Shown: positions 1 to 7,079, counted from the stretch's first letter. The stretch is DNA of 24,960 nt from Gemmatimonadota bacterium (GCA_019689775.1 JADGGV010000012.1:1-24960); one strand, 5' to 3'. Made by a program: numbers and translations. Notes: generated from the sequence alone by a model not told the origin.

Positions 1-29
1 GGGGGGTGGGGGGGGGGGGGGGGGGGGGG
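1..29. repeat. poly-G homopolymer at window edge
   Basis: Twenty-eight of the first 29 bases are G, broken only by a T at position 7, and more G-rich sequence follows to about position 60. This could be a genuine G-tract able to form a quadruplex. It could equally be a contig-end or dark-base (no-signal) sequencing artefact, since it sits exactly at the edge. I see no coding signal in it. Confidence 0.8.
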
Positions 30-83
30 CCCGCCGCGGCGGGGCCGGGGGGGGGCGGGCCCCCGCCGCCCACGGACCGGGAC

Positions 84-109
84 GGCGGCATTGCGAAATC
101 AATGCCGCC
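84..109. promoter_or_regulatory. perfect 10-bp inverted repeat upstream of the sheath-fusion gene
   Basis: GGCGGCATTG (84-93) and CAATGCCGCC (100-109) are exact reverse complements separated by six bases (cgaaat). The element lies about 120 bp before the ATG at 228, in a leader (30-227) with no other recognisable gene. The stem is not followed by a T-run, so a classical terminator is unlikely but not excluded; an operator or an mRNA leader hairpin is equally possible. The symmetry is seen directly; its role is inference. Confidence 0.6.
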
Positions 110-216
110 TCGACGCTTACGGCGCCCGAGCCGCGCGATCGGGGCAGCCCCGCGCGACGCGGCTTGCGACCTCCGGCGGGCCGAGCCACCTTCTACGCGT
201 TCCGTTCTCCCCCGCC

Positions 217-221
217 GGAGG
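217..221 (+). promoter_or_regulatory. ribosome binding site deciding the start at 228
   Basis: GGAGG lies 6 bases before the ATG at 228. The reading frame stays open leftward to the window edge, but that extension encodes a poly-Gly/Arg-rich stretch with no family similarity. This Shine-Dalgarno motif, plus the start of TssB-like sequence shortly after, fixes the start. Confidence 0.75.
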
Positions 222-227
222 CCGACC

Positions 228-1718
228 ATGCCCAGCCACGACCCGCGAAGCGACGTGCGTCTCGACATCACGCTCGGCGAGGCGCCGCCCGCCCGGCCGG
301 CGCCCGACGCGCCGTTCTGCGTCGCGTTGCTCGGCGACTTCAGCGGGCGAGGCCGGCGCGGTGAGGCGCCGGCCATCGAGCTGGCGCGTCGCCCGCTGCT
401 GCGCATCGACCGCGACGACCTCGATGCCGCGCTCGCCCGCGTCGCGCCGCGCGTCGAGGTCGCGCTCGATGGCGCCGAGCTGGCGTTCGGCATCGAGTTC
501 CGGGAGATCGACGACTTCCATCCGGACCGCGTCGCGCAGCGGCTGCCGGTGCTGCGCCGGCTGAAGGAGCTGGAGACGGAGCTGCGCCGGCCGGCGGCGC
601 CGGCGCAGCCGCGGAGCGCGCCCGCGGCGCCGTCGGCCGCGCCGCCGACCGCCGGCGGGCTCCTCGACCAGATCGTGGATGCGGCCGGTCCGGCCCCGGC
701 GGCGGCGCCCGCGCCCACCGGCGATGCGTTCTACGACTACCTCCAGCGCATCGTCGCGCCGCACCTCGTGCGCGACCCCGATCCAGCGCACGCCGACCTG
801 CGGGCGCAGGCGGCCGAAGCCGCCGCGGCCATCGTGCGGGCGGTGCTGCACGATCCGGCGTTCCAGGCGCTCGAGGCGCTCTGGCGGGGCGCATGGTTCG
901 TGGTTCGCCGCACGGAGACGGACGCGCGGCTGCGGTTCTACCTCGTCGACGTCTCCCGGGAGGAGCTTGCGGCGGACCTCGCGGACGCGGCGAGCCCGGC
1001 CGCGAGCGGCCTGGCGCGGCTGCTGGAGCGCGCGGCCGGGCAGGAGCTGGACGGGGCGCGCTGGGCGCTGCTCGCCGGGCTGTACGACTTCGGCGCCGAC
1101 GCGGCCGATCTCGCGCTGCTCGGGCGCATCGGCGCCGTCGCGGCGCGGCTCCGCGCGCCCTGGATCTCCGCAGCGGCGCCGTCGCTCGCGGGGCTCGGTG
1201 GCTTCGAGGCTGCGCCGGACGCCAGCGAGTGGGCGCCAGCGGCGAACCCGGCCTGGGAGGCGCTGCGCCGCCGCCCCGAGGCGCGCTACCTGGGGCTCGC
1301 GCTGCCGCGCTTCCTGCTCCGCCTCCCGTACGGCGCGGACACGGATCCGTGCGACGAGCTGGAGTTCGAGGAGTTGCCGCCCGGGGCGCGCCACGAGGAT
1401 TACCTCTGGGGGAACCCGGCGCTCGCCTGCGCGCTGCTGCTTGCCCGCAGCTACGCGCGCGCCGGCTGGGCGCTCCGCCCCGGGATGGACGCTGAGATCG
1501 ACGATCTGCCGTTCCACCTGCGGCGCGAGGGCGGGGAAGTGACCGCCCAGCCGTGCGCCGAGACGCTCATGTCCGAGCGCGTCGCCGCCCGCCTGATGGA
1601 CCACGGACTCATGCCGCTCGCCTCGATGAAGGACCGCGCCGCCGTCCGCCTCGTCCGCTTCCAGTCCATCGCCTCGCCGCTGGCGGCGCTGGCCGGGGCC
1701 TGGGTGGCCACGCCGTGA
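228..1718 (+). CDS. TssB-TssC fusion, C-terminally shortened T6SS sheath paralogue
   Basis: This 496-aa protein joins both sheath subunits in one chain. Residues about 28-120 match the TssB in this window: FCVALLGDFSG versus FVMGVLGDFTG, and a DDFHPDRVAQ block versus DDFSPDRVAN. An Ala/Pro-rich linker follows (about 121-142 and 155-164). Residues about 143-480 match TssC: LLDQIV, HDPAFQALEALWRG, RYLGLALPRFLLRLPYG and DYLWGNPALA. The protein stops at the point equivalent to about residue 370 of the 492-aa TssC encoded here, so the TssC C-terminal region is absent. The start ATG has a strong GGAGG 6 bases upstream. The stop overlaps the next gene's GTG start (GTGA), so the two are probably co-translated. 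It may be a sheath-end, cap or baseplate-proximal component rather than a second sheath; that is inference. Family membership is secure. Confidence 0.85.
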   Translation: MPSHDPRSDVRLDITLGEAPPARPAPDAPFCVALLGDFSGRGRRGEAPAIELARRPLLRIDRDDLDAALARVAPRVEVALDGAELAFGIEFREIDDFHPDRVAQRLPVLRRLKELETELRRPAAPAQPRSAPAAPSAAPPTAGGLLDQIVDAAGPAPAAAPAPTGDAFYDYLQRIVAPHLVRDPDPAHADLRAQAAEAAAAIVRAVLHDPAFQALEALWRGAWFVVRRTETDARLRFYLVDVSREELAADLADAASPAASGLARLLERAAGQELDGARWALLAGLYDFGADAADLALLGRIGAVAARLRAPWISAAAPSLAGLGGFEAAPDASEWAPAANPAWEALRRRPEARYLGLALPRFLLRLPYGADTDPCDELEFEELPPGARHEDYLWGNPALACALLLARSYARAGWALRPGMDAEIDDLPFHLRREGGEVTAQPCAETLMSERVAARLMDHGLMPLASMKDRAAVRLVRFQSIASPLAALAGAWVATP

Positions 1719-3256
1719 CGCGCCCGAAGACCCGCATGCTGCCGTTCCGTTTCGGCTCCGACGCCGAGTTCGCCGCCGCGCGCGAGTTCCTCGCCGGCGC
1801 CGGCTACACGACTGCCGCGATCTGTGAGCGCCTCGGCCTGAAGGACCTCGGCCAGTTCAAGCCGCTCGGAGAGGGGCGCGCCACGCCGCCGGAGGTGAAC
1901 GACCGCCTCGACGCGCTGATCCGCATGTTCCTGGACGGCATGCCGGTCGAGGCGCCCGTGCTCGCCCGCCTCCTGGGCGACGACGGCCTGGCCGCCCTCG
2001 CCGCGCTGCGCCTCGTCGGCCGGCACCCGGAGGCGCCCGACCGCTGGGCCGCCAGGGTCATGCTCTATCCGATGGCGTCGCTCTACATCGCCTCCGACCT
2101 CGGCGTGCACGCGCCCGGCCTGTTCCGCGCCGAGGAGCTGATGCGCCCCGACGCCGTCTTCCCGGCCCTCACCAGCAACACGCACACGTTCCTCCAGCAG
2201 CTCCCGGCGACGCCGTGCGAGCGTCTGCTCGAGCTGTGCGCCGGCACCGGCATCGCGGCGCTCGCCGGCGCGCGCAGCGCCGGCCACGCCTGGGCCGTCG
2301 ACATCACCGAGCGCTCGACGCGGTTCGCGGAGTTCAACGCGCGCCTCAACGGGATCGACAACGTCACGGCGCTCCAGGGCGACCTCTACGCGCCGGTCGC
2401 CGGGCTGACGTTCGACCGCATCGTCGCGCACCCGCCGTACGTCCCGGCCTCGGGGCCGGAGGTGATCTTCCGCGACGCCGGCGAGGACGGCGAGGCGGTG
2501 TTCCGCCGCCTGATCGAGGGGCTGCCGGACCACCTCGAGCGCGGCGGCCGGCTCTACTGCACCTGCATGGCGACGGATCGCGCCGGCGCAACGCTGGAGG
2601 ACCGGATCCGCGGCTGGCTCGGCGAGGCGGAGGCGGAGTTCGACCTCCTCGTCGTCACGCACTTCGAGCTGCCGCCGACGGACTACTACCTGAGGCTCGC
2701 CTCCATGGGGGTCGTGCCGTGGGCGATCGCCGAGCAGCGCAGCCAGCTCTACAAGCGGCTGGAGGCCGAGCGGATCCTCTACCTGACGCTGGTCGCGCAG
2801 CGGCACGGGCCGCGGCCGTCGTTCTCGGTCCGCCGCGAGAACGGTGAGGGCGCGGGCGCGGCGGAGGCGGACGCCCTCGTCGCCTGGATGACCGCCGTTT
2901 CCGACGGCAGTTGGGTGGAGCGGCTCGCGGCCGCCCGCCCCCGCCTCTCCGATGCGGCGCGGCTCGTCCTCACGCATGCCGCTGGCGACGGCGGCTGGAC
3001 CGTGACCGCGGCGAAGGTGCAGGTGGAGTATCCCTTCCGCCGCACGGTCGAGCTGTCCGTCAACGTCGCCACGCTGCTCACGCTCTTCGACGGCACGGCG
3101 ACGGCCCCGGAGCACCTCCGGCGGCTCCGCGACAGCGGCGCGTTCCCGCCCGAGATGCCGGACGCGGCGTTCGTGAAGTTCCTCGGCGATATGGTGGCGG
3201 AGGGGGTGCTCCGGCTGGACGGCGGGGCGCCGGTCGAGGCCGCCCCCGCCGGCTGA
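1715..3256 (+). CDS. SAM-dependent methyltransferase (HemK/PrmC-like core) coupled to the sheath fusion
   Basis: A 513-aa protein starting at GTG 1715, which overlaps the TGA of the preceding gene (GTGA). An ATG at 1736 is the alternative start. Residues about 10-165 form a helical N-terminal region. The Rossmann core follows: motif I LLELCAGTGIAAL (about 171-183), acidic motif II AVDITE (194-199), GDLY (222-225) and motif IV DRIVAHPPYVP (234-244). Residues about 370-513 form a C-terminal extension. The layout resembles large bacterial/actinobacterial methyltransferases with flanking accessory domains (DUF7059/DUF7782 type), an assignment made from memory. The usual N/D-PP-Y catalytic motif reads H-PP-Y here, so the substrate class cannot be assigned as protein glutamine or nucleic acid. 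Location and coupling suggest, as inference, that it acts on a T6SS component. Confidence 0.8.
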   Translation: MTRPKTRMLPFRFGSDAEFAAAREFLAGAGYTTAAICERLGLKDLGQFKPLGEGRATPPEVNDRLDALIRMFLDGMPVEAPVLARLLGDDGLAALAALRLVGRHPEAPDRWAARVMLYPMASLYIASDLGVHAPGLFRAEELMRPDAVFPALTSNTHTFLQQLPATPCERLLELCAGTGIAALAGARSAGHAWAVDITERSTRFAEFNARLNGIDNVTALQGDLYAPVAGLTFDRIVAHPPYVPASGPEVIFRDAGEDGEAVFRRLIEGLPDHLERGGRLYCTCMATDRAGATLEDRIRGWLGEAEAEFDLLVVTHFELPPTDYYLRLASMGVVPWAIAEQRSQLYKRLEAERILYLTLVAQRHGPRPSFSVRRENGEGAGAAEADALVAWMTAVSDGSWVERLAAARPRLSDAARLVLTHAAGDGGWTVTAAKVQVEYPFRRTVELSVNVATLLTLFDGTATAPEHLRRLRDSGAFPPEMPDAAFVKFLGDMVAEGVLRLDGGAPVEAAPAG

Positions 3257-3270
3257 TCCGGGAGGCGCGA

Positions 3271-3289
3271 CCGGCGCGTGCGGCGCCGG
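3271..3289. terminator. GC-rich hairpin between convergent transcripts
   Basis: CCGGCGC (3271-3277) pairs with GCGCCGG (3283-3289) around a 5-base loop, inside the 34-bp gap between the convergent methyltransferase and TIGR02270 genes. No U-tract follows on either strand, so it may be a weak bidirectional terminator or simply GC-rich sequence. Confidence 0.35.
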
Positions 3290-3290
3290 C

Positions 3291-4514
3291 TCAGTCGAAG
3301 CGGAGCGGAAACGCCTCGAGCTGGAGCGGCGAGCCAGTCCACGCGCCGTGGAACCGGCTGCGGAGGAACATCTCGGTGCGCGTCTCCATGTCGAGGGCGG
3401 CGAACGTCGCCGCGTCGACGGGCCGCGCCATGTCGAGGCCGCGGCAGAGGCGCGCGACGCCGCCGGCCCGTGGCGCCAGGCGTCGCCAGACGAGGCGCGC
3501 CCGCTCGGGGTCGGGGAGTTCGACCTCCTCGGCGAACTCGTCCTCGAACGCATCGCCGCCGGTCAGCGCGGCGCGCGCGGCCGCCACGCGCTCCCCGGTG
3601 ATCTTCGCGAACGCGGCGCCGGCGGCGGCGGCCGTCGCCGGATCCGCGTCTTCCATCCCCTGAAGCACCACGTGCATCAGTGCGGGGTTGCCGAGCGTGC
3701 CGAGGAGGCGGAGGCGGCCCGGGCCGAGCTCCGCGTTCTCGGCGAGCCTTCGGAAGAGGTCGGCATCCGCCGGGCCCGCGAGGATCGCGAGCAGCCGCAG
3801 GTCGTCCAGCCGCTCCGGCGACGCCTGCGCCGCGAGCTGCCGCGCCACCGGCAGCACGCCCGGGACCCCGCACCAGGCGCCGGCCCAGAGCGCGGCCGAC
3901 GCGACCGCGGCATCGTGGTCGCGCAGCGCCGCCGCGTACGTCTTCGGGCTCAGCTCGGCGCCGAGGTAGCCGGTGAGGCGCCACCCCGCCAGGCGCACCG
4001 CCGGATCGGGATCGCCGAGGAAGCGGACGAGCTGGTCCGTCGTCAGGCGGAGCGCCCCGCGGAACGCGAGCGCCTCGGCCGCAGCGACGGCGACCGCGCC
4101 CTCCGGCGCGTCGAGCAGGGCACCGAGCCGCGCGGTCGCCTCGGCGTTCGGCGCGTGCGCAAGCGCGTCGCGCAGCGCGCCGAGCGTGGGGCCGCGCGCC
4201 GCGACGAAGGCGTCGACGACGCGGCCCGCGAGCTCGGCCCGCCCGAGGTGCAGCAGCGAGAACGCCGACGCGAAGACCGCGAGCGGGTCGTCCGAGTCGA
4301 GCCCCGCGGCGATCAGGTCGAGGCCCTTCTCGCCGACCGCGAGCACGCCCTGAACGTGCGCCTGGATCCGCTCATCCAGATGACGCACCGTCCGCGGCGT
4401 CTCCGCCTCGGAGCGCAGCGCGACGGGGCGACGACCCCACAGGAACCCCAGCTCCTCGAGATGCTCCTCCAGCACGTCCGGGAGGAACGTCAGACGGGCG
4501 GTGGGCGCGGGCAT
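3291..4514 (-). CDS. TIGR02270 family HEAT-repeat-like protein
   Basis: A 407-aa protein, the last gene of the long minus-strand block, starting 6 bp after the DUF6484 stop. The N-terminus (PTARLTFLPDVLEEHLEELG) and the alpha-helical repeats at about 60-310 match TIGR02270. Repeat units include GLDSDDPLAVFASAFSLL, FLGDPDPAVRLAGWRLTGYL and GMEDADPATAAAAGAAFAKI. This family is known mainly from T6SS-bearing proteobacteria and myxobacteria, next to VgrG or effector genes, and its biochemical role is unknown. The Asp-Pro starts of successive repeats and the lack of enzymatic motifs suggest a protein-binding scaffold or adaptor. No signal peptide or membrane segment is seen. The ribosome binding site is weak, consistent with translation coupled to the gene upstream. 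Confidence 0.8.
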   Translation of the reverse strand: MPAPTARLTFLPDVLEEHLEELGFLWGRRPVALRSEAETPRTVRHLDERIQAHVQGVLAVGEKGLDLIAAGLDSDDPLAVFASAFSLLHLGRAELAGRVVDAFVAARGPTLGALRDALAHAPNAEATARLGALLDAPEGAVAVAAAEALAFRGALRLTTDQLVRFLGDPDPAVRLAGWRLTGYLGAELSPKTYAAALRDHDAAVASAALWAGAWCGVPGVLPVARQLAAQASPERLDDLRLLAILAGPADADLFRRLAENAELGPGRLRLLGTLGNPALMHVVLQGMEDADPATAAAAGAAFAKITGERVAAARAALTGGDAFEDEFAEEVELPDPERARLVWRRLAPRAGGVARLCRGLDMARPVDAATFAALDMETRTEMFLRSRFHGAWTGSPLQLEAFPLRFD

Positions 4515-4520
4515 CGCGCT

Positions 4521-5000
4521 TCAGTTGATCGAGACCGCACCGCCCTTGATGCGGTTCACCCGCTGGGCGTGCGAGACGAGATCCTTCCCCTTGATCAGGA
4601 CCTTGCCGTCCTCCCGCAGCGTGATCGAGCCCTCGCCGCAGCGCAGCGTCAGGTTGCGGCGCGCCTCGAGCACCAGCTCGTCAGGGGCATCGCCGCCGGC
4701 CGCCTCGGTGGCCGCGCCGTACGGCTCGACGCGGCCGAGGATCACGCCGCGCGGCTCGCCCCCCAACGGCAGCAGGACGAGGACGACGTCGCCCGCGGCG
4801 AGCTCGACCGGCGCCCGCCCGGTGCGCAGCACGTCGCACGGGACCGGCTCGGTACCGTCCGCGTCGCACCCCACCATCAGCGCGCCGTCGTCGGCCACGC
4901 CCAGGATCCGTCCCCGGGCCACCGGCCCGGCCGACGCGGCCACGACGACATCCTGCTCGCCTCTCATCGCGCTCACTCCGACCTCCGTGCGCCGGCTCAT
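4521..5000 (-). CDS. DUF6484 domain protein with VgrG-like C-terminal strand repeats
   Basis: A 159-aa protein. The ATG at 5000 overlaps the TGA of the immunity gene (ATGA). A second ATG at 4967 (residue 12) has a comparable GGAG 8 bases upstream and could be the true start. Residues about 27-95 are a small beta-rich domain (ARGRILGVADDG, PVELAAGDVVLVLLPLG, RGVILGRVEPY) typical of DUF6484, found in T6SS effector islands. Residues about 108-159 (NLTLRCGEGSITLREDGKVL and on) are beta-strand repeats closely resembling the last 50 residues of the VgrG encoded at 9163-11157. This suggests a beta-helix segment that docks on or mimics the spike. The role is inference; the family is recognised with fair confidence. 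Confidence 0.72.
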   Translation of the reverse strand: MSRRTEVGVSAMRGEQDVVVAASAGPVARGRILGVADDGALMVGCDADGTEPVPCDVLRTGRAPVELAAGDVVLVLLPLGGEPRGVILGRVEPYGAATEAAGGDAPDELVLEARRNLTLRCGEGSITLREDGKVLIKGKDLVSHAQRVNRIKGGAVSIN

Positions 5001-5554
5001 CCGACCCACTCCGCCGGCTCGATGAAGTCCAGGTACGGGATCCCGGCGCGCTCCAGGTGCTCCTTCACCGACTCGTGCACGACGATCCCGTTGATGCTCT
5101 CCGCGAGGCGGAACATCAGCGCGCCGCCCGTCTTGCTCTCGTCGATGACCAGGCTGTCGAAGTCGACGTCGATTACCGGCTCGCCGTGCGCGACGTGCCG
5201 CGATGCGCCCAGGTCCGCGCATGCGACGACGCCGATGATGTTCACGGCGTTGTAGTTCCGGTGGTCGACGCCCGTCTCCCGGTCGTGGATGACGGCGTCG
5301 TAGATGTCCAGGTTATCGACGCCGGCCTCCCGCAGCGCCGCGATCATGTCGTCGCGCAGCAGCAAGATCCCCGAGTTGAACATGGGCACGAGCGCGTCGC
5401 CCTCGGAGGTGTCCAGGTCCACCTCGATCGGCGTCGGCACCGGCACGGCGATGCGCTGGCCGGTCATCCAGGAGACGCCCTCGATCTCCGGCACCGCGTC
5501 GATCGAGGCGCGGTCCCGGTCCATCGGGCCGAAGCAGCTCAGCATGTAGTACAT
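4997..5554 (-). CDS. MXAN_0049-type (Imm11/DUF1629-like) immunity protein
   Basis: A 185-aa protein; the ATG at 5554 has GGAGG 5 bases upstream. The C-terminal half shows the signature of the immunity family named after Myxococcus xanthus MXAN_0049: a variable N-terminal domain, then ALMFRLAESINGIVVHESVKEH (about 145-166, shown here as a motif with key residues FRLAES and VVHE) and a final GIPYLDFIEPAEW. An LVIDESK segment precedes it. There is no signal peptide, so it should be cytoplasmic. It lies directly downstream (31 bp) of the AHH nuclease gene, the standard effector-immunity arrangement. Inferred role: binding and neutralising that nuclease in the producing cell. The family call is strong; the pairing rests on gene order. 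Confidence 0.82.
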   Translation of the reverse strand: MYYMLSCFGPMDRDRASIDAVPEIEGVSWMTGQRIAVPVPTPIEVDLDTSEGDALVPMFNSGILLLRDDMIAALREAGVDNLDIYDAVIHDRETGVDHRNYNAVNIIGVVACADLGASRHVAHGEPVIDVDFDSLVIDESKTGGALMFRLAESINGIVVHESVKEHLERAGIPYLDFIEPAEWVG

Positions 5555-5585
5555 CGGGTCCTCCCCGCGGGCTCGGAGCGGCCGC

Positions 5586-6344
5586 CTACTTCTTCTTCGA
5601 TCGCACCGCCTGCGCGTACGCCCGCGCGAAGCGCGACGTGAAGATCGGGTCACGCCAGGCGCGCGGCGAGCAGACGAGGTAGCCCTCCAGTCGCAGCGCC
5701 ACACCGCGCAGCCGGTCGATCAGCTCGTACGGTGGCGGGTACGGCTTCTGCTTCTGCGAGTCGCCGGCGCAGTTCTTCTTTCCGCAGCCCGGCGTGCCGG
5801 TCTCCTTGACCCGCTGCTCGATCTTCTCGGCGATCTTGTCGAGCACGCCCGTGACGAACTCGTTGTACGCCGGGTGCGCGTCGTGGAACTGGCGCGTCGG
5901 GACGCTCGCATCCATGGCGGCGAAGGCGTACGCCTGCTGCCATTTGTAGGTCTTCCACGACTTGCCGGTCGCGCGGTAGCCGGCGTTCCCCGGGAGGCTG
6001 ACGCCGTTGTCGAAGCCGTTCACGTCGTAGCCGATGTGGTCCGAGATCGTCCGCGGCCGCTTGTCGACCCACTTCCGCAGCTTCGTCTTCGGCCAGGTCG
6101 CGTTCCCGGGGATCAGATGGTGCGGCGTGTACTGCGCCTTGTGGGCCTCGCCGTTCACCGTGATGTCGAGCGGCGTCTGGAAGTGGTACTTCGGACCGAG
6201 CGCCGCACCGAGAGCCGCCGCGTCGTTCTTCTCCCAGCGCGGCATGACCTGCTTTACCTCCTTCGGCGGGCTGTTGGTGTGGTCGAACGGGCATTCCATC
6301 GGCCCGTCGGGCACGTCGAACGCGATCGCCTCTCCGAGATCCAT
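5586..6344 (-). CDS. AHH/HNH-type nuclease, probable T6SS effector
   Basis: A 252-aa protein. The ATG at 6344 follows GGGAGG with 6-base spacing, and 17 bp separate it from the 95-aa gene. The nuclease core begins at QYTPHHLIPG (71-80), a variant of the AHH motif of the HNH/endonuclease VII superfamily with His75-His76. Next come DHIGYDVNGFDNGVSLPGN (102-120), the usual second block, and FHDAHPAYNEFV (153-164), which supplies further His residues. Two Cys (187, 192) lie in a C-terminal CGKKNC segment. The N-terminal about 60 residues have no recognised domain and may be the docking region. There is no signal peptide. Position between a DUF4150 tip gene and an MXAN_0049-type immunity gene supports an antibacterial nuclease cargo. 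DNA versus RNA as target cannot be told. Confidence 0.82.
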   Translation of the reverse strand: MDLGEAIAFDVPDGPMECPFDHTNSPPKEVKQVMPRWEKNDAAALGAALGPKYHFQTPLDITVNGEAHKAQYTPHHLIPGNATWPKTKLRKWVDKRPRTISDHIGYDVNGFDNGVSLPGNAGYRATGKSWKTYKWQQAYAFAAMDASVPTRQFHDAHPAYNEFVTGVLDKIAEKIEQRVKETGTPGCGKKNCAGDSQKQKPYPPPYELIDRLRGVALRLEGYLVCSPRAWRDPIFTSRFARAYAQAVRSKKK

Positions 6345-6361
6345 GCGTCGCCTCCCGCCGC

Positions 6362-6649
6362 TCAGGCGCCGCCCAGCCGCGCGGCGAGGGCGGCGGCGCG
6401 CTCGCGCAGCGTGTCCACGCGCTCGCCCCACGTCTGCCGCACGTAGTCGCGGTCCAGGTCGTCCAGGTCGGCGCGGGCCAGCAGCTCCTCGTAGTCGGCC
6501 AGCTTTCGGCGCGCATCCGCGAGCGCGTCGGCGTGCTCGGCTTCCGGCAGGTCGCCCGTGAGCGCCTCGTACACGCGCTCCTGGACGCTGCGGAAGTCCG
6601 CGCCGAACGCCGCCACCAACCGCTTGAGATCGTACGAGCTTTCCGCCAT
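6362..6649 (-). CDS. 95-aa helical protein of unknown function between PAAR and effector
   Basis: I do not recognise a family. The ATG at 6649 has GGAGG 8 bases upstream, and the gene sits 33 bp after the DUF4150 gene and 17 bp before the nuclease gene. The sequence is charged and almost entirely helix-forming (heptad-like Leu/Ala pattern, DLKRLVAAFGADF, LADYEELLARADLDDLDRD, LRERAAALAARL), suggesting a three-helix bundle or coiled coil. There is no signal peptide, membrane segment or Cys. Its placement suggests a small chaperone or adaptor that loads the nuclease onto the PAAR-like tip, but this is inference from position only. Confidence 0.7.
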   Translation of the reverse strand: MAESSYDLKRLVAAFGADFRSVQERVYEALTGDLPEAEHADALADARRKLADYEELLARADLDDLDRDYVRQTWGERVDTLRERAAALAARLGGA

Positions 6650-6682
6650 CGCGCACTCCTCCGCGCCGGCCCACGCCGGCGC

Positions 6683-7069
6683 TCAGCCCATGATGTTCTT
6701 CTTGTTGTGGAAGAGCGGGTCGCCCATCCGGCAGACGTTCTTCCCCTCGAACTTCACGTCGAAGGAGTACATCATGAACTCGCACTCGCCCAGGTTCACG
6801 CCCGACATGACGCCGCCGGCCACGCCCGCCTCGTCGCCCGACGACTTCAGGTACTTGGCCCCCTTGACCATCGGCATCTGCCCGTCCGTCTTGACCGTCG
6901 TCGGGCCCTGCGCGGTGTCCATCGACTGCCCGAGGTTCGGGTAGGGGACCGGCACGGGCGACGGCGCCGGCGGCGCCGGCGTCTTGCACACGTCCGGGAA
7001 CACGAGGCTCATCCCGCCGCTCCCCTTGTGCACGATCCCGCGGAAGTTCACGAACGTCGTCGATGGCAT
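6683..7069 (-). CDS. DUF4150 PAAR-like spike-tip protein
   Basis: A 128-aa protein with the DUF4150 hallmarks: VFPDVCKTPAPPAP (23-36), VPYPNLGQS (41-49), GVMSGVNLGECEFM (86-99) and KNVCRMGDPLFHNKKNIMG (110-128). DUF4150 proteins are PAAR-like: they sharpen the VgrG spike and recruit cargo. Cys28, Cys113 and His121 are candidate metal ligands by analogy with PAAR (inference). The ATG at 7069 has GGAG 2 bases upstream and AGGAG 8 bases upstream, and the gene begins 10 bp after the ketosynthase-like stop. It is a stand-alone domain without a fused toxin, consistent with separate adaptor and nuclease genes next door. Confidence 0.88.
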   Translation of the reverse strand: MPSTTFVNFRGIVHKGSGGMSLVFPDVCKTPAPPAPSPVPVPYPNLGQSMDTAQGPTTVKTDGQMPMVKGAKYLKSSGDEAGVAGGVMSGVNLGECEFMMYSFDVKFEGKNVCRMGDPLFHNKKNIMG

Positions 7070-7079
7070 GGCTCCGCTC

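Noticed and set aside
6..227. Leftward extension of the sheath-fusion reading frame to the window edge
   Set aside because: It encodes poly-Gly/Pro and Arg-rich sequence with no family similarity; the GGAGG-supported ATG at 228 directly precedes TssB-like sequence.
117..1604. Long open frame antisense to the TssB-TssC fusion
   Set aside because: High-GC DNA gives long spurious open frames; the translation is Arg-rich without any recognisable domain, whereas the sense frame is clearly TssB/TssC.
3348..5255. Long plus-strand frame across TIGR02270, DUF6484 and the immunity gene
   Set aside because: Arg/Ala/Glu-rich composition, no family similarity, and it lies opposite three well-supported genes.
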